Made by a program: the position numbers and the translations under genes. This document shows, piece after piece, positions 20,844 to 34,298 of a stretch of 64,000 bases of DNA. The notes under the pieces were generated by a model. The model was not told the origin of the DNA and did no database searches. It worked only from the letters and a program-made list of their open reading frames with translations. Each line of letters begins with the position of its first letter. Position 1 is the stretch's first letter. Origin of the DNA: Sordaria brevicollis. Taxonomy: Eukaryota > Ascomycota > Sordariomycetes > Sordariales > Sordariaceae. The DNA is taken from NCBI GenBank assembly GCA_033439795.1, contig JAUTDP010000008.1:2666001-2730000 (forward strand), given 5' to 3'.

Positions 20844-23800
20844 ATGACCAACCCTACTTTCGTATACCCCGGCCCTCCCATCGCTCCTCGCTCGCCGCGT
20901 GCCTCACACATGGCACCCCTGAGAACGGCAAGTGTGAGCCACAGGCCAAGTGTGAGGTTTAGAACTCGTCGGCTGTCCTCGTCTAGAGAAGACCACTCCG
21001 ATCTGGTTGGCTTCCGTTATGAGCAGACAAAACAGGCCGAGCCTCCCATTCCATTCCCTCCACCACCTCAACGTTGCGTCTCGGTTCATCCACGATCCTC
21101 GGTCACCCCCATCGTTGTGGTCTGTCCAGCAATTCCTCCACCACCGGAAAATCATCCGCTCTTCCGCCAGGAGCCTCATCTCCACCCCCGCCCGCAGACC
21201 ATCAGCATTGTTAGCGACGTCGAGTCGAGAAGGGATTCGTGCGCGCCGACCTCATCGTCAATTACGCTCCAGGACAACAACGACAGTGACAGTGACCGCA
21301 GTTTATCTGACGCAAAAATCATCGAGAAGGCGCTGGACTGTCCATCCTCGGACTTTGCGACTGACGTCAAGGAACACGAGAACGACGACAACGCCGACAA
21401 CGCCAACGGCGTGCATGAGCCAGGAATAGAAACAACAGAGATTGTCGACAAGCTGTGCATTCCTTCAGCAACCCCGAGCCCTTGGGGGTCATCCCCGGTA
21501 CCATCGCCATCGAGTCCATCATCAAAGAGAACATCGAAAAGAACCAGTCTCGGCGCGTCGTTTGTTGGCAAGACATTCAGCATTCGGTCGACTGTCCGGT
21601 CGAAGTCAATGATGGAGAAGAGGATGATCAACACCAGGACACGCAAAAAGACCCTTGGATCCCTTGGTTCGGTTGGTGGAGAGGACGACAGGGACAAGGT
21701 TGCATTTCCCGAAGCGGATGGATCCTCCAGGGGGGCCGGGACCTCATCTAGCACGTTGACCCCCGGCAATACCCCTTACGCTAGAGCGGCTGCCAGTGCG
21801 TCTACCGCAGACAAAGCCGCCATGCGGGGCTCGCTCGGTTCATCCAAATCACCCAAGGGGCAGCGAACTCCCCCACGACTGCAGCGCCGTAGCGTTGGCT
21901 CATCAACCGCCCCCGGCAGCTCCTTGGCCGTCACCGCCGGCGCTAGCAGGCCGGGCAAGGGGCTAGATGGGCCTCGGGGGCTTCTGGGGCCAGACAGCCA
22001 GCCCTCCCAGGCTCTCATTGCTTCCACTGATTCTTCTAGTTCCCCTGCCCAGACCTGTCTTGGAGCTGACAATGTCATCAACGGCCCCTTCAGTCCAATT
22101 AACACGCTCATCTCCCAGGACCGTCTTGCAGTCGACTTTGGCAACCTATCCTTTTCCAACCGCGGCAGTATCATGTTTGGCGGGCAGGCTCCAGTCGACA
22201 ACAGCACGCAACGAGACGACGAGCTGGTAGAGACAGCACAGGCAGTAGAGCCAATTACGCAGGGAACCGAAGGCCCTACTTCGACGAGCACAGCGCATGC
22301 AGTAGAGGAACCAACGACACCACCGCCAGCAGTACCTCTAGTATCAGGGGCAACAGCACAGACCCCAGACAACTCGAACCACGAGACGGAAAAGGAAAAG
22401 AGAAGGGAAGGTGAAAGGGAAGGAGAAGGGGGAAAAGACACGGCAAGCTCCAAATCATCGCGCCTCAGTGACGCCTCTGGATTGACACGCCCATCTATCA
22501 CCATCAATGAGGACCCAGCGTCGCCTTCCGCCCCGCTGCCTAGTATCCGCGTTATGCCCATGGATGTAGAGAGGGAATCACAAAAGGTGAGATCGCTCTA
22601 TGAATCCAGCGATGGTGGTCGCTTCAACTGGCAAGATGGCGGGCGGCGCGTCTCGTTCGCTGGCGATCTTCCGCCTTTACCTTCAGAGGAAGACCCATCA
22701 GATGTTGTGTACGGCTTTCCTTTTGAACCAAGATACATACCTCTCCATTCTTCTTTGGCCAACTTGCTAACCTCTTCCTCTTCTTACCCCTATAGAGACC
22801 CCCCACGATTAGATGTTCCGAGCGCGAGCGACTGGGCCGCGAGCCCTGTGCCATCACCACCCACAGCGCCTTGGGCCAGTTCTTCGTCGTTACGGGATGA
22901 TGCTGCCAGCTACCACCGACCTGGTACTAGGAGATGGGGTGAACACGAACGCGCTGGCGGGTTGGAAGACTGGGAGAATCTGGATGGAGTTGAAGTTGAC
23001 CGCTATGGGTTCATCAAGGAGAGGCCAGCAAGGCCAGACACCAGCTACAGGCCAGAAACGAGTAGGACAGTAAGGCCAGGATCAAGATCAAGGCACTTTT
23101 CACCCAGGAGAAGAAACGTGTTGACAAAGCGACCTGGTTCGGCCTATTCCTCATCCCCTCTCGGTCGAGGCCTTGTTGGACGACCACCGAGCAGGAAGGT
23201 ATCCGCACGATCCCTACATACCTTCACATCGGAATATTCGAACGCATCACGAAGATCTACACGATCGTCTTTTCGGTCTATAACAAACCACTTACCGCCT
23301 AACCGGGACCGCAAGTGGATGGATGAGGCTGGGGATATGCTAGCATTTCCCGCGGGAGGTCTGACCGATATCCTGGAATATGCGGCCAGGATGACGGGCA
23401 AGAAAAGCACCGAGGCCCTAAAGAAGAAAGAGTTGGAACGGTCTGAGAAGTGGCGGAAAATGGCCAAGGTCGTACAGAGGTTCCCATTGGAAGACGGTGG
23501 CGAGGGTGAAGCTGGCGGCCAAGGACAAGGCCAGGGCATGAACTTTGAGTTCGACACGAAAAACCCGAAGCTCATTGAGCGTACGTGGAAGGGAATTCCA
23601 GACTGTTGGCGCTCCGCAGCTTGGTTTTCCTTTCTTGCATCAAGTGCCAAGAATGCTAATACGCATGAAACCGATGAGATGCTCATCTCGGAATTTAAGA
23701 GGTTGCAGGGTATCAGCTCACCCGACGACGTCCAAATTGACCTTGACGTACCCAGGACGGTCAACGGTCATATCATGTTTCGAAAGCGGTATCGTGGAGG

Positions 23801-24612
23801 ACAGCGTCTACTCTTCCGTGTTCTTCACGCCATATCTTTATACTTCCCCGATACAGGCTATGTCCAGGGCATGGCTCCACTGGCAGCCACCTTGCTTTGC
23901 TACTATGATGAGGAGAGGTGCTTTATCATGATGGTTCGCCTCTGGAGGTATCGTGGGCTTTCGAGGTTGTATTCACCGAATTTCGAAGGGCTGCTTTCCA
24001 CATTGGATGACTTCGAGAAACACTGGCTTGCAGGAAAGGACGTTGCTTCCAAACTTGTAAGTTTCAACACCCGAGATAACATGGTCATTTGCGCTGTGCT
24101 AACAGATGGATGTTTCATAGACTGAACTTGCTATTGACCCAACAGCATATGGAACGAGGTGGTACCTTACGCTATTCAACCTTTCAATACCATTCGCTGC
24201 CCAGCTTCGTGTGTGGGATATCTTTATGCTTCTAGGAGAGTGCCCGCCCGAAGGGGAACTGGGCCCTCAGGTCTCCGGCAGAGGCTCCGGAGAGGTTTCA
24301 TCTCAACTACAGCACGCCAATACTCAGCAAACGTCCAAAACTAATAAGGAAAAGAGCTTTTTGGCCAAATTGAGCGAGCGTAGGAGTAGACGACATCTGA
24401 ACCAAGCAGCTGCAGAAGTACCGCGAGGTCTTGACATCCTTCACGCTACGAGTGCTGCTCTAATTCACGCCTTGAGGGATGTGTTACTGGATTCGGACTT
24501 TGAGAACGCGATGAAAACCCTTACGTCATGGATACCGGTCAAGGATGAAGACCTACTAATGAAGGTGGTAAGATCAGAGTGGAGGGCACATCAGAAAAGG
24601 AGGGACCGATGA
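20844..24612 (+). CDS. TBC-domain Rab GTPase-activating protein (2 exons, about 1234 aa)
   Basis: TBC proteins speed GTP hydrolysis by Rab GTPases and so end vesicle-trafficking signals. Exons are 20844-24056 and 24121-24612; the intron is GTAAGT...CTAAC...TCATAG, giving 1235 codons with stop. The first about 900 residues are Ser/Pro-rich and disordered, with a Lys/Arg/Glu-rich patch (EKEKRREGEREGEGG) in the middle. The TBC domain starts near residue 909 (ERTWKGIPDCWRSAAW). Both catalytic fingers are intact: IDLDVPR (IxxDxxR, about residue 964) and YVQGM (YxQ, about residue 1005). The domain continues across the intron with YGTRWYLTLFNLSIPFAAQLRVWDIFML. The C-terminus is basic. A cryptic in-frame intron may exist at 22709-22795, which would remove 29 residues. 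The Rab substrate cannot be predicted. Confidence 0.9.
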
Positions 24613-25877
24613 GCGGGTGAACAGACTAGAAGGGTCGGCGCTGATTTGATGTCCTTCCGATACGAACGTGTTTGGGTTCTGAGTTTTGGATCGGGTATGG
24701 GTCATGTTTGCTGGGGCAAGGTTCTTCATGAGGTGAAGGACATGACATAAGTCGGGTACTACACGCTGACTTTCTGTCTACCTTCCTTCCTCATCCTTTG
24801 CTCTCTGCGTTGTTTTCTTTCTTTACCTCGGGCTCTGCTTTATACCCTCAGCTGAGCTTTGATGTTGCTCTCTCTTGTGCTTCCGAGTAGATACCCTTCG
24901 CTGTTCGTTTTTTTTTCGACTACTTTCTCTTATTCTGGATACTGGGTTTCGTCTTTCAGGTTTCGGTTGAAACCGGACCGCTAGTATACTTAAGACTCAT
25001 TTCTAATCCGACCCGAGCTCATTGCTCCAGCTTAGCCTGGATCATGAGAACTCTATGGGACTTTCGTTCTGCATTATATCGTTCTATGCGTCTTGATAGT
25101 ATTGCTTTCCAATGCCTTTGCGTGTTTCGTTTTGCACCTCGTTGTCGTTTGGCTACACAAGATACCTCACTGTCTGGTATTTTCAGTATCTTCTAGAATC
25201 CTGCGTGCTACATCAACGGACCACAGGAATAAACGATGGAAAGCTGGGTTATACAGGCAAGTACGCGGGAGGGGGGAGCAGCCAAGGGCAGGACACAAGC
25301 GGGAAGGTATGACCGAGATGGGATAGGACGGGATGAACTCCGACGGGATGAGGCACCAACCATGAGTACGAATCATGATTGTTTTCTTATAGTATTCTAC
25401 GATGTCCACTGATGAACTTAGTGGGTCTTATTGCACTGTGTTTTATGCCCGTTCCAAGATACCAACGACACACGGTTGTACAATCTTGTCGCTTGAGTTC
25501 AGCTGCCTTTGGAGCCGAACGAAAATATTTAGGATGGGGCCCCGATTGTTATATCGACTCTCCTTGGGATAAGCTGGGGCATTCTTAAGGGAGAGAACAC
25601 GACGGACGGCATAGCTAATCTAATATTCTTATTTGAAACATTGAGGAGTGGCTTCCGCAAGGGTTTCTTTCAAAGCCTCTTTTCCGTCCCTTTGTTTACT
25701 TCCGCTTGAGGGCACAGGGTTGGAGCTTATGGTTGGGGAATAGGCAACCGTCAAACGCCTTTTCATCTTATGAAAGCTTCCATCTGCTTGTTTTGCTCAC
25801 TCGACTAGTTCATTTACTTTCCCAGTAACAACCAGCAGCTGAGAACAACCTCGTTAGCCAACTAGTCTTGGAGAGAG
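24613..25877. other. Intergenic region between TBC gene and membrane-protein gene
   Basis: It contains the 3' region of the TBC gene and the leader of the next gene. Pyrimidine-rich tracts occur around 24776-24970. No gene recognised. Confidence 0.55.
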
Positions 25878-27805
25878 ATGGCTGCAGCATTCAGATCGGT
25901 CACGGTCATTACCACACTCGTCACTTCCACTCCGACAACCATTGTACCTCGCCAACAACTCCTAGAGGTAGTTCCAGACGCCAGCAATCCTTCACCTCCG
26001 ATCGTGACTACCATCTCCCCTTCATTGCATCTTATCCATCAGTCCCGTCAAGAATCCAACTCCGACAATGACACAGATGATGATGACGGTTGGAAATACG
26101 CCGTCCGCCTCTACGCCTGCGGATACCGTTCTGGAAACTTTGTAGAGGCCATCCGACCGCCTCCGGACCAGATATGTGTTTTGGATCTGCGAAGCGGGTT
26201 GTACGGGTTTTGCAAGGATCCTGGAGAGGGAACCGGCGGGAGGCTAGACCTGAAGAGAGATTGTTCGGGGTGGCGAGGCGGATGTGTCGATGCTTTTGGT
26301 TGTAAGGAAGCCGAGTGTGGTGCTGTAGGGAGTGGAAAAGGGAGAAACAGATTTTCGGAGGTTGAAACTTGGTAAGTACCTTCCTTTTTTTCGTTTCCCC
26401 CCCGCCCCCCCGCGATTATCAATGGGCCTGTGTGACAACTGGGTGTAACCCGCCTCGGAGAAGGAAATTATGGGCAAGGAAAGAACCACACTGGCTTGAC
26501 CTGGAAGGAACGAAGCGACTACTGCACCCAAGCACCCCGGAGTCGTCATGAGGTGGAAGTGGAAGGCGCCATGGATCGAATTTGAAGTTTCCCCCACTGG
26601 CAACCAGAGAGTAACCTCAAGAATACCTATACAGCACAGGAAACAACCCATACTGTGTCATCTCCGAGCTCCGCTTCAGCACCGCAGCCGCGAACGATCA
26701 AGTCTACCGCCGCTTCGGCTGCAACGCTTACCCAACCACCATCAATTACCTCGTCACTCCATATACGGCTCCTCCGCTTGCGACTATTACGGCCACCGGT
26801 GATGGCGTTGGGGGATGGAAAGGAGGAAAAGGAAATCCTTCATCGGTTGAGAAACAGCAGCAACAGAATGCCAGTAAAACAGGTAGCATAATTGGGGGAG
26901 TGATTGGCGGGATAGCGTTGATTTGCTTTGCCGTGTTAATGGCGAGGTCCATGGACACTAAGGACAGAAGGGGTAAGAAAAGGCAGGCAAGAGCTGCTGC
27001 AGCACAAGGAAAACGAGGGGTCAACAAGGCGGGATCAGAAGCCGAAGCGGAGAGTGATGAGGAGAGACAGCAGAATAACTTGGCAGAAGAAGCAACAGGT
27101 GGAGAGAAAAGAACATGCCTCGGTTACAACAGGGAAATATCGTCACTTTTACCTTCAGCTCGAGGAGCACTTGGCACACACAAGTCCTCCTCCTTCTCGC
27201 AGGAACAACAACGCCAGGAACCAACAGCAGGACACTCCGAAGAAAACCCCCAACAGCAAGCAACAAAAACAAGAACGACACTCATCACATCCAACACATT
27301 CAGCTTATGGGCCGCAAAGCGGCAGTGTCCACCACCTTATCAAGCACGCGCTGAATTACCGGAAGATTGTTGTTGTACTCCAGCCACGGTTTCGGGCTGG
27401 AGCCAGCAACAGCAGAGAGAGGCTGGAGTCGCTGGACTAGTGTGTGAGTTACCCGCGGAGGTACCTGAGACACCACAAGCATTTGATGCGGCGGTATCTG
27501 GAAGAAGAAGAAGAAGAAGTTCTCCTCTTCCTTCTCTAAACCGTCGTGACGGGGTTGTCAGTGTTGGTGGGTTGGAGCCAAAAAACGGCGGCCGTGGCGG
27601 AGAGGGATGGAAAAATGATTCGAAGACACTCGCGCAAAAGGGTCTAATACCACATAGATATGGTAAAAAGGAGAATGGGCAGGACCTTTACGATAAACAG
27701 GGAGATCGAGAACATGGCTCGCCATGTTCGAGTAATGAAAGTGGGCCGTTGGGAAGGTTAGATGTCAAAGAGGGGGGCAACATGGACGCGGAGAATTGGA
27801 TATAA
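25878..27805 (+). CDS. Single-pass membrane protein with Cys-rich ectodomain (2 exons, 554 aa)
   Basis: The architecture matches a large Pezizomycotina family of type I surface proteins of unknown, possibly sensor-like, function. Exons are 25878-26371 and 26635-27805. The 263-bp intron has GTAAGT and ends TATACAG, and the junction rebuilds a Cys codon (ETC-TGNNPYC). The ectodomain, about residues 75-225, shows the family pattern: ACGYRSGNF, a row of spaced cysteines, then TGNNPYCVISELRF and QVYRRFGCNAYPT. A low-complexity stalk rich in Gln leads to one transmembrane helix, SIIGGVIGGIALICFAVLMA, and a basic stop-transfer stretch (KDRRGKKRQAR). The cytosolic tail is long and disordered, with Pro motifs such as PPPYQ and ELPAEVPE. 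A clear N-terminal signal peptide is not obvious; the ATG or the first exon may be incomplete. Confidence 0.72.
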
Positions 27806-28136
27806 AGGCCTGAGCAATGATTGACTTAACTTGGAAAGACCTAATGAGAGGTACCCTAAAACCATATCTAGAGTCATCGTGGTTCGTTCAATTAATAGAT
27901 TGGTCGTTTGTACGCGATGTGACGTGTCACTTTTTTTTCCGGGCCTCCATTTCCACTTAGGTTGTCTGATGTTCATTCCGAGTTTTGAAGACATAATCTC
28001 GGGTTCTTCCCTTTTCCATCCTCCTTCCTCCTTCCTCTTTTACCCCTCTCAATTTTGAAGTGTTGTGAAGGAAGGAGCAAGCATTATCATGCGGGTTGTA
28101 AGAGGGATAAAGGAAGGAGTGGTTTAGAGTAGGAAT
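27806..28136. other. Short spacer before the RIP-mutated element
   Basis: This is the 3' region of the membrane-protein gene, with normal base composition almost up to the element boundary. No gene recognised. Confidence 0.6.
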
Positions 28137-28144
28137 AAAATTTT

Positions 28145-28159
28145 TTATCTCAGAAGCTC
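28145..28159 (+). repeat. Left terminal inverted repeat of the RIP-destroyed transposon
   Basis: TTATCTCAGAAGCTC, an exact inverse match to 34299-34313. Confidence 0.85.
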
Positions 28160-28679
28160 AAACCAGCTCGTGTGGCTGGGCCTTCGGCGTGTAAATACTA
28201 TAACGTGAACTATAACCTACATGCCCCACAACCTTCCAAATTAGGAATAATTAAATATAAGGAGTACTTTAGTACGAATTAGTCTAAGACGCGGATAGGA
28301 TCCAAATCGTAACCCATACATAGAATTACTAAGCCAAATTTTATTAATACCATTATTACATCAAAATAAATCGTATTTATTAGCTAATAATAATTTTAGA
28401 ATCGCCTTATTCTTAATTATTTATTAATATTTTTACCTTTTTTTTACAATAGCGGATAATAGAAATTCCGACTATAAATTACCCGCGTTCTCCCTTATTA
28501 GTATTAATGTTAATAACGCGCGCTCTACGCAATTTAGTTAAAAGAATTATTAATATTAAGATTCTATAATTATAATAATATCCGAATTATTAAAAACGTT
28601 TTTTATATTAATTATTTTTCGATATATTATTATTTAGCCCGAAGATTAATAATAATAATAATAATAAGGCGGATAAAGT

Positions 28680-31280
28680 AAGGATGAGGAGGAAGATTCC
28701 GATTACTAGGATAATCCTAATTAAAGCGATAAAAATAATAATGAAAATAAAGATGAAAAAGATGATGAAGAGGAAGATAATAAAGTATTGTTAAAAGATA
28801 TTATTTAAAGTATTAAAGTAAAGTAGAACGCGATAAGGGTAATATTAAGGCGTATTTTTAACGGTATAAATATAATAATATACGGTATTAAAACCTTTTT
28901 GGCTAAATGGGTAAAAGACCCCTTTCGTTTTAAATAATTTATTAATACTTTCGATTATCCCTATATTCAAAAGGCCCTACGAAAGAAAGGTTTTATTTTT
29001 ATCGATAAAAAAAATTATAATAGTATTAATAATAATTATATTATTATATTTATTCGATGGGAAATAAAGGCTTTAATTAAAGAGTTATATTTTAAAAAAT
29101 TCGAATTGTATCCTTCTAATATTTACGAAATAAAGATAATTATTAAGGTTTATAATATTATATAGTTTTAATTATAATTTAATTAAATATAGTTTACGTT
29201 AAAGAGTAAAGTACCTATTATAATGGCCTTTTTTTCCCAATCTCTTTAAAATTAATAAACGAAAATTATTAAAATCTAAGAAAAGAAAGTTGATAATACA
29301 ATTAACGCTTAAATTACCCTACTTTCTTCGCTTCTTTTATATAAGTATATTTAAAATACCGCTATCTTTTTGCGCTAAATATTTGGGCTTTATATATTAG
29401 TAAACGGTACCCCTAAAAGAGTAATCGATATTCTTTTAATTATAGGTATTATTTTATTATATATAATTTTAAATAAGCTTTTTAATAATATAGAAAAATC
29501 GGTAAAAAAAATTATTAAAGCAATTATTTATAACTTTAATAGTATTATTATTTATAATAATTTTAATTTTATAAATAGGATCTAAGAATTGGCCGGTAGT
29601 AAGTAAAATAATATAATTAATTTAATTACCGTTTATTTAATAGTATACCCAAAATTTAATGGTTTTCTTCAATAATTTAGTTATTACCTTACCTAGAAAT
29701 TTACGAAATAGATAGTATTTTAATATATCCTTCCTAAAAGTAAATAATTAATTAGCGTTTCGAAGTAATTAATGAGAAAGGTATTCTATTTTATTATTAA
29801 TAAAGAAAATATATTAGAAATGTTAATAATTTAACGTATTAAGTTTAAAAATAATCCTTTTATCCAATTTAGCGCTATTTTTAAAGACGAAAGTATTTGT
29901 AATAGTATATACAAATTATAAAAGGAAATATAGTAAAGAAGGTTAAAATTTTAAGAATATATTAATTATATTATCCTAATTTTTAGGGATTAGAAAATTA
30001 CTTCTTTTATTCGCCGCATTAAGTAAATATAGCTCGAATCGAATAATATTTAAGAATAAAGGGAATGGATGCTCCCTATCCCTATTTTCTTTTATATTGA
30101 GTTTAATTACTTTGAAATATTATTTTGGATTTTCTAGGATATTAGAGATAAAGGTTATTTTAATGCGACTATTTCGGTAAATGTATAATTTTTTAACCGA
30201 ATAAAGAATATTACTAAGAAAGATGTTAAATATTATTAGGTTATATTATTACTTATATATAGATATATTACTCGGATTATAGTATTTCTTCTTAATAAAT
30301 TAATATTTAGAGGATTAATTATATCCGACCAATTTATATTTGAGGGAATTTTAATAGCAATTAAAGAATTTAATTTATTAGTTCTTAATAATTTTTTCGA
30401 AGATATTTAAGCGGAGGTTTTTATTCGAAATGCCTAGAATAGGACGTACGATAATAGTAATACTATCGATATTAATTTTCGAAATACTTACCGCTTTATA
30501 TAATATATTAAAATTATTTTTTATTTCTACGAAGTAATCCGCCTTAATAATTATAATATTTTAAAACTTATTATTCTTTAACTTCCTCTTCTCTTTTAAA
30601 GTAATAAATTATCGAATTATAACCCAAAATTATTATATTTTATATAATTCTTATATCCTAATATTTCTAATGAATATTTACGCGAAGTTATTCTTAAGGT
30701 TAAATTAATTCGCTATACGATATTTAAAAGCTCTTATAAAGCTATCGATTTATTTTTAGAATATATTAATATCTCTTGTATATTAGATATTAAAAATAAT
30801 AAAAATTCGATATATAATATTTATAATACGTTTAAGCGCTTTATTTTAAATAGTAGTAGTTTAATAATAATTAGAAAATCTATCGAAAATCTATTTTATA
30901 ATAGGTAAAAAAGGACGTATAAATATAGTAATATTACTATTAATATCCTCTCTTATATTATTAAATTATATAAAAATAATATTACTAATAAATTATATAA
31001 TTAAAATTAGTTAAAAGAAAGCGGTTATAACGTCCTTAATATTTATAATATTAATTAGAAAATCTTTTTTAATAAATTTAATAACTTTAATAAGACTATA
31101 CCGAAGTTAATAAATATTGTTAATTAACGCTTTATACCGGGCGCTAAAAATACGCTGCTTAAAAATATTAATTAGGATAAGGAGGGTAACTGTCTATTTA
31201 ACGTTAATAATAATAATCTTTTATTAAATAATATTACTAATTTAATTAGAAATATAAATAATTAAAAAAGGGGTATATAA
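28680..31280 (+). pseudogene. RIP-mutated DUF6589-type protein gene, putative transposase
   Basis: One register stays readable from about 28680 to 31280, interrupted mainly by TAA/TAG codons that RIP makes from CAA, CAG or TGG. No net frameshift is seen at the check points 28884, 29535, 30060 and 30831. The reading begins with an Asp/Glu-rich stretch and then FLAKWVKDPFRFK, IIYNNFNFINR followed by ELAGSK, REWMLPIPIFFYIEFNYFE and SIYNIYNTFKRFILNSSS. The order (an (I/V)-x-YDNF-type motif, then a P-A-x-FH-type block, then a long helical C-terminus) resembles the fungal DUF6589 family, which I associate with KDZ-type DNA transposons. Length would be about 800-850 aa. The gene is dead. The family call rests on pattern recall, not a search. 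Confidence 0.6.
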
Positions 31281-31689
31281 TTTATTTTTATTTTTATATA
31301 TATATCGCTTTTTTATAAAATTCAGCCTTGCGAGATCGTCTATATTATATATATAATTAATTAAATTATTATAATACTATTAAAATTATTATATTTATTT
31401 TAAAAAAATAATAATATAGGCGCTGCTAATTTACTAACCTATTAATGAATTTACAGTTATTTTTATTTATTTTTAACGTCGTTATATTAGTAATAAAGGA
31501 ATTGCGCCGGGTAGCGTAAATACGCCCTATTTACGGCTCTATATAGCCGGTTAACTAATTTTACTATTAATACTAATACTAAAATCCGAAGTAAAAGTAA
31601 AAGTAATAGTAATAGCCGCCTTTATTATAATTTTTATTACTTTCTTAATTTCCTTTTTATTATCTTATTTTTTAATAATTATATTTAAT

Positions 31690-34212
31690 ATAATTTTATA
31701 TTAATCGACGATAATTTCCCTTTCCTTTTCGAAATATTTTTAACGGCGTAGGTTATTTACGCGAGATAATAGTTTTTCGACCGTATTAAAAAGTAATTTA
31801 TTTAATCTTCTAATATTCCCCTTCGAATTAATAAATTAATAATATATTTTGTATTATAAACTTCGATTTAATTACATTTCGCCGACGATATTAAAAATAT
31901 ACTAATCTTTTAATATAAGACCTTATACTTTTCGAGTATATATAGTAGAAAAATATTGTAATATTATATTAATAAGAGAGCTAACCGATAATTTATCTTT
32001 AGCGCTCTTAATTTTGGGTAATAAGGTTATAACCTTTCTAAATTTATAATTATATATATTATAGTAATAATCCTTATCGATTAGTATTTTATATTCGAGG
32101 TTTAGGTCGTTTAATTTTTATAAGAAGTTGAGAATATACTTTCGAAAATAATTAGTATTAAAAAACCCTTTAATAACTAGATTGAGCTTTTTACGTTAGT
32201 CGTTATTATTAATATTCTATTTTACTTATAAGGGAAAATCGAATAAAGAATAAAATTTTATTTTAATAATTTATTAGTCCTCTTCTTATTTTTACTGTAC
32301 CGCTTAAACGTTAAAATTAATCGTTATATTACTGAAATTATTAATTATATTAGCGGCGTTATTATCGTCCTCTCTTTTAATAAAAATTACTTCTTAAAGC
32401 TTATTAAGGATTATTAGGGCATATTAATATTATATAGTTCGATTACGGGGCTTTTAAAGTTAGCGGGGTTTAAATAGAACGATTACCTTTTTAAATTAAC
32501 TAAAATAATTAAAATATTAATATAATATAAAAAAATAAATTATTCCGTATCCTATTTTATCCTTTTATATTATTTTTCTAAAGTATTATTAAAAGTTTAT
32601 AAAATTAGCTTTAAGAAGTAAACTAAATTAAATAATTCGATAGATATTTAGAATATTTATCCCTATACTTAATAAAATTATAACTATAATAATGCGGTAA
32701 TTAATAATAGAATTATAAAAGTCTTTAAAGATAATATTCTTATTAATAGGATGGGAGTTTTTATTATACTTTTATATAACTATTTATATAAAGTTTTTAT
32801 TAAAGTTATAATTAATTAAATAATTTATTAGGTAATATTGAACTAGTATAAATTTAATTTTATTATCGATATATATAATCGTCTTAGGAATTTCGTTAAC
32901 CTTATCTATTATATATTTTTCTATAAGAAAATATAAGTGCGAAAAATTGTTAATTCGTCGCCGTAAAAGAAATTATATAATTATAAAAATTTTGGGTCTA
33001 TTAATATTAATTCGATATATATATACTCGGGAATTAAAATTAATATATTTAAGGATATACGTTTAATTATCTTTATTGAAGGTTATTATATATTTAAATT
33101 ATAGAATCGAACGAAGGATTAAATTATATATAATATATAAGTATATAAAATCTTCTTTGAAATTACGTTATTCTTTAACGTAATAGAGTTTATTAATAGT
33201 AAAAAGACCGAAGAGTTCGTAAAAGTTAAAACTTTTAAAGATACTTTTAAATTTATAATTGAATATTTATTCTAAATTTAATAATACGTAAATATATTTT
33301 CTAATTTCGACTTCTTCTTCAATTTTAAGGTTCTATTATTATAATAAATAATTAATTAATTATTAAATATTTTTTTAAATTAAACCCCTAAAGCTTTAAA
33401 GTTATTTTTAGGGGTAAAATTATTAGGGTTATATATAAATAATGAAAAAAAAATAGATTTTAAAGTAAATATCGCCGTTAATTTATATTAGATTAAAATC
33501 CGGTACGTTTTTAAGTATATTATCCTTCTAATCCTCTCTTAATTTTATAAGGGGTATAATTTATATTATTATCCTCTTCTTTAACGCTTTAAATACGAAT
33601 AGAATTACGCTTTTATTATAATTGGTCGTAATAACGAAAATCGTATTCTAGGCGTAAAGAAGACGTTATATAATATTAATTTAATTAAAGCGAATACGCA
33701 AGGTATTTATAATACCGTATATAGTATTATTAATAATTTAATCTTCTATTAAGAGTTTTATAATTACTATTTATATTGGGAGGGATTATAAAAGAAGGTA
33801 TATATATTTAAAAAAAAATAAATAGATATAGGGGATATTTAATAGCCTTTTTATACGATTAGAAAGTTTCGTATAAATTGAAGGTATAGCGCAGGAATTA
33901 GAGGGGGGATATCGGACGAGATGAAATTCGCGGATTTATTTATAGCCTTTATTAAGTAGTAATTAAGAATTATAGAAAGATTTACGTATTATATTAGAAA
34001 ACGAATTGCATTATTAGATTTAATAGCTATTTTTATATATATTTTCCAAATTTTATGCCTTCATTTCTATTATTAATATCGTAGTTATAATACGCGTATG
34101 AAGGGTTAAATCCTTAAAATAGGGATCTATTTACGGCCTACGCTTATAGTTATATCCGCGATTTAAACGTCCTTTATAGCTACGGCCATTCGGATAAGCC
34201 ATACTTAGCCAC
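31690..34212 (+). pseudogene. Second RIP-mutated coding relic in the same transposon
   Basis: A further long plus-strand reading (register checked at 31701, 32724 and 34008) runs from about 31.69 kb to near the right end. Its stops are again mostly TAA/TAG of the kind RIP creates. Readable segments include LIDDNFPFLFEIF, NRMGVFIILLYNYLYKVF, GLYINNEKKIDFKVNIAVN and SDEMKFADLFIAFIKQQ (last Q restored from a stop). It is separated from the first relic by about 400 bp without a readable frame, so it is probably a second gene rather than an exon of the first. The family was not recognised. RIP fades towards its 3' end. The end given is an estimate: a TAG in frame lies near 34207. Confidence 0.5.
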
Positions 34213-34298
34213 AACGTACGGACCACACACCAATCAATCTACGAAAGTGGAAGGCATAGAATTTAAGCGCTAAAGGTAGGGACTATATGAAGGCGTCG

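Noticed and set aside
21776..22561. 261-codon minus-strand frame within the TBC gene
   Set aside because: Antisense to the Ser/Pro-rich N-terminal region of the TBC protein; composition explains the absence of stops.
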